Below are positions 62,786 to 64,000 of a stretch of 64,000 nucleotides of DNA, piece by piece (the first letter of the stretch is position 1; the number at the start of each line of letters is the position of its first letter). The stretch is from Cereibacter johrii. GTDB lineage: Bacteria > Pseudomonadota > Alphaproteobacteria > Rhodobacterales > Rhodobacteraceae. A program made the position numbers and the translations under genes. The notes under the pieces are model-generated. The model saw nothing but the letters and a program-made list of their open reading frames with translations, had not been told where the DNA came from and did not search any database. The DNA lies in the NCBI RefSeq assembly GCF_001720585.1, contig NZ_MABH01000136.1, positions 1 through 64,000 of the forward strand, read 5' to 3'.

Positions 62786-63618
62786 TGGCTCTGGGACGCA
62801 AATCCACCCTCAGGCGGATCCTGACCGTCGATCTGCCGATGGCCCTGATCCTCGTCTTCACGCTCGGCCCCTATCTCTGGATGGCGCTGACCTCGCTCAC
62901 GGCCGAGGACAAGCTCTTCACCCGCGGCCCCTCGGTCTTCGACCTCGTCTGGGAGAACTACGCCCGGCTCTTCGCCAACGTGGGCTTCGCGCGCAACATG
63001 CTCGACAGCCTGATCGTGGCCTCGGGCACCGTGATCGTGGGCCTCACCCTGTCGGTGACGGCGGCCTACAGCTTCTCGCGCTTCGACTTCCGCTTCAAGC
63101 GCGTGCTGCTGCTGCAGTTCCTGCTCATCAACATGTTCCCGCTGGTGCTGTTGATCCTGCCGCTCTTCGTGCTGATGCGCCAGCTCGGGCTTCTGGACAC
63201 GCATCTCGCGCTCATCATCGCGAATTCGACCATCGCCATTCCCTTCTCGGTCTGGATGATGACGAGCTACATCAACGGCATCCCGAAATCGCTCGACGAG
63301 GCGGCCATGACCGACGGCTGCTCGCGGCTCTCGGCCATGGTGCGGGTGATCCTGCCACTCTGCGCGCCGGGCATCATCGCGACCGGCATCTACATCTTCA
63401 TCACCGCCTGGAACGAATATCTCTATGCGCTGACGCTGGGCGGGCAGAACGTGCGGCCCATCACGGTCGCGGTGCAGACGATGATCGGCGAATATCAGGT
63501 CCAGTGGGGCCTCCTCACTGCCGGCGGCATCGTGGGCGCCATGCCCGCCACCCTCCTGTTCCTGATCGTGCAGCGCCGTCTCGTGGGCGGCCTGACCCAG
63601 GGCGCCGTGAAGGGCTGA
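62785..63618 (+). CDS. sugar ABC transporter permease (MalG type)
   Basis: 277 aa from ATG 62785, sharing a base with the previous stop (TGATG). Six membrane segments; EAA loop [23 protein letters not shown] near residue 175. C terminus [16 protein letters not shown] is the typical MalG ending. Pairs with the upstream permease. Confidence 0.92.
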   Translation: MALGRKSTLRRILTVDLPMALILVFTLGPYLWMALTSLTAEDKLFTRGPSVFDLVWENYARLFANVGFARNMLDSLIVASGTVIVGLTLSVTAAYSFSRFDFRFKRVLLLQFLLINMFPLVLLILPLFVLMRQLGLLDTHLALIIANSTIAIPFSVWMMTSYINGIPKSLDEAAMTDGCSRLSAMVRVILPLCAPGIIATGIYIFITAWNEYLYALTLGGQNVRPITVAVQTMIGEYQVQWGLLTAGGIVGAMPATLLFLIVQRRLVGGLTQGAVKG

Positions 63619-63671
63619 CCCTAGACCCGGCGGGGCCGGAGAGGGCCCTGCCTTCCCAAGAAGGAAGAAAC

Positions 63672-64000
63672 GTGAAAAATCCTGTCGGCATCATCTCGAT
63701 GCAGTTCATCCGGCCCTTCACTTCGGAGTCGCTGCATTTCCTGAAGAAGTCCCGGGCCCTGGGCTTCGACTTCATCGAGCTTCTCGTGCCCGAGCCCGAG
63801 GACGGGCTCGATGCGGCCGAGGTGCGGCGCATCTGCGAGGGCGAGGGGCTGGGCCTCGTTCTGGCCGCCCGCGTGAACCTGCAGCGCTCGATCGCCAGCG
63901 AGGAGCCTGCGGCGCGGGCCGGCGGGCGCGACTATCTGAAATATTGCATCGAGGCCGCCGAAGCGCTCGGCGCGACCATCGTCGGCGGCCCGCTCTACGG
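63672..64000 (+). CDS. TIM-barrel sugar isomerase/epimerase, 3' end outside window
   Basis: 109 codons from GTG 63672 (AAGGAAGAAAC before it). The start [20 protein letters not shown], then [13 protein letters not shown] and [23 protein letters not shown] follow the AP-endonuclease-2 / D-tagatose 3-epimerase barrel: strand 1, the Glu of strand 2 (IELL) and the GG of strand 4. It probably converts the imported sugar. The catalytic Glu/His residues lie beyond the window. Confidence 0.85.
   Translation, partial: MKNPVGIISMQFIRPFTSESLHFLKKSRALGFDFIELLVPEPEDGLDAAEVRRICEGEGLGLVLAARVNLQRSIASEEPAARAGGRDYLKYCIEAAEALGATIVGGPLY

Overview
The window looks like a high-G+C alphaproteobacterium of the Rhodobacter/Cereibacter (R. 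sphaeroides) group. The rRNA operon tail (tRNA-Ala, 23S with an extra helix insertion, 5S, tRNA-fMet), strongly GC-biased third codon positions and the gene families all fit. The species call is inference from recognised protein style, not from a database search.

Layout. 1-3,550: end of an rRNA operon, read rightwards, closed by a strong hairpin terminator. 3,560-50,650: a large prophage, nearly all transcribed leftwards. Read from its right end it carries a tyrosine integrase, a small unknown gene with a duplicated module, a control region with palindromes, an excisionase-like gene, a VRR-NUC nuclease, a replication gene with iteron-like repeats inside it, and a frameshifted cytosine methyltransferase. 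Next come a three-gene type III-like restriction-modification island (Mod, Res, accessory PD-(D/E)xK nuclease) with a divergent CoiA-like nuclease, then two tandem ParB-methyltransferase paralogues, a small rightward cassette (DUF3489), and a full morphogenesis module. The head genes are lambda-like (small and large terminase, gpW, portal, S49 protease, decoration, capsid, joining). The tail genes are tail terminator, tube, a chaperone pair joined by a -1 frameshift, tape measure, then a tail tip of gene-transfer-agent type (DUF2460, DUF2163, NlpC/P60, TIM-barrel hub). A holin/endolysin cassette is inserted inside the tip cluster. The left end has a fibre-like protein, an unknown rightward gene and a ParDE toxin-antitoxin pair.

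50,650-54,960: remnants of a second integrated element, with an Xis/Int pair, a DNA-methyltransferase-like protein, several small genes and an amber-interrupted reading frame. It abuts a methylenetetrahydrofolate-reductase-like gene that lacks its 3' part. 55,480-64,000: ordinary chromosome. It holds a siderophore-interacting flavoprotein and a sugar ABC transport cluster: MalK-type ATPase leftwards; GntR regulator, esterase, binding protein, two permeases and a TIM-barrel epimerase rightwards. The divergent promoter region carries three 9-bp repeats spaced exactly 18 bp apart.

Most notable: (i) the frameshift signal in the tail chaperone (slippery heptamer, 8-nt spacer, 9-bp stem); (ii) the iteron array inside the replication gene; (iii) the Mod-Res-nuclease island; (iv) an unrecognised lower-G+C gene inserted backwards in the tail operon. 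No classical CI-type repressor could be recognised.
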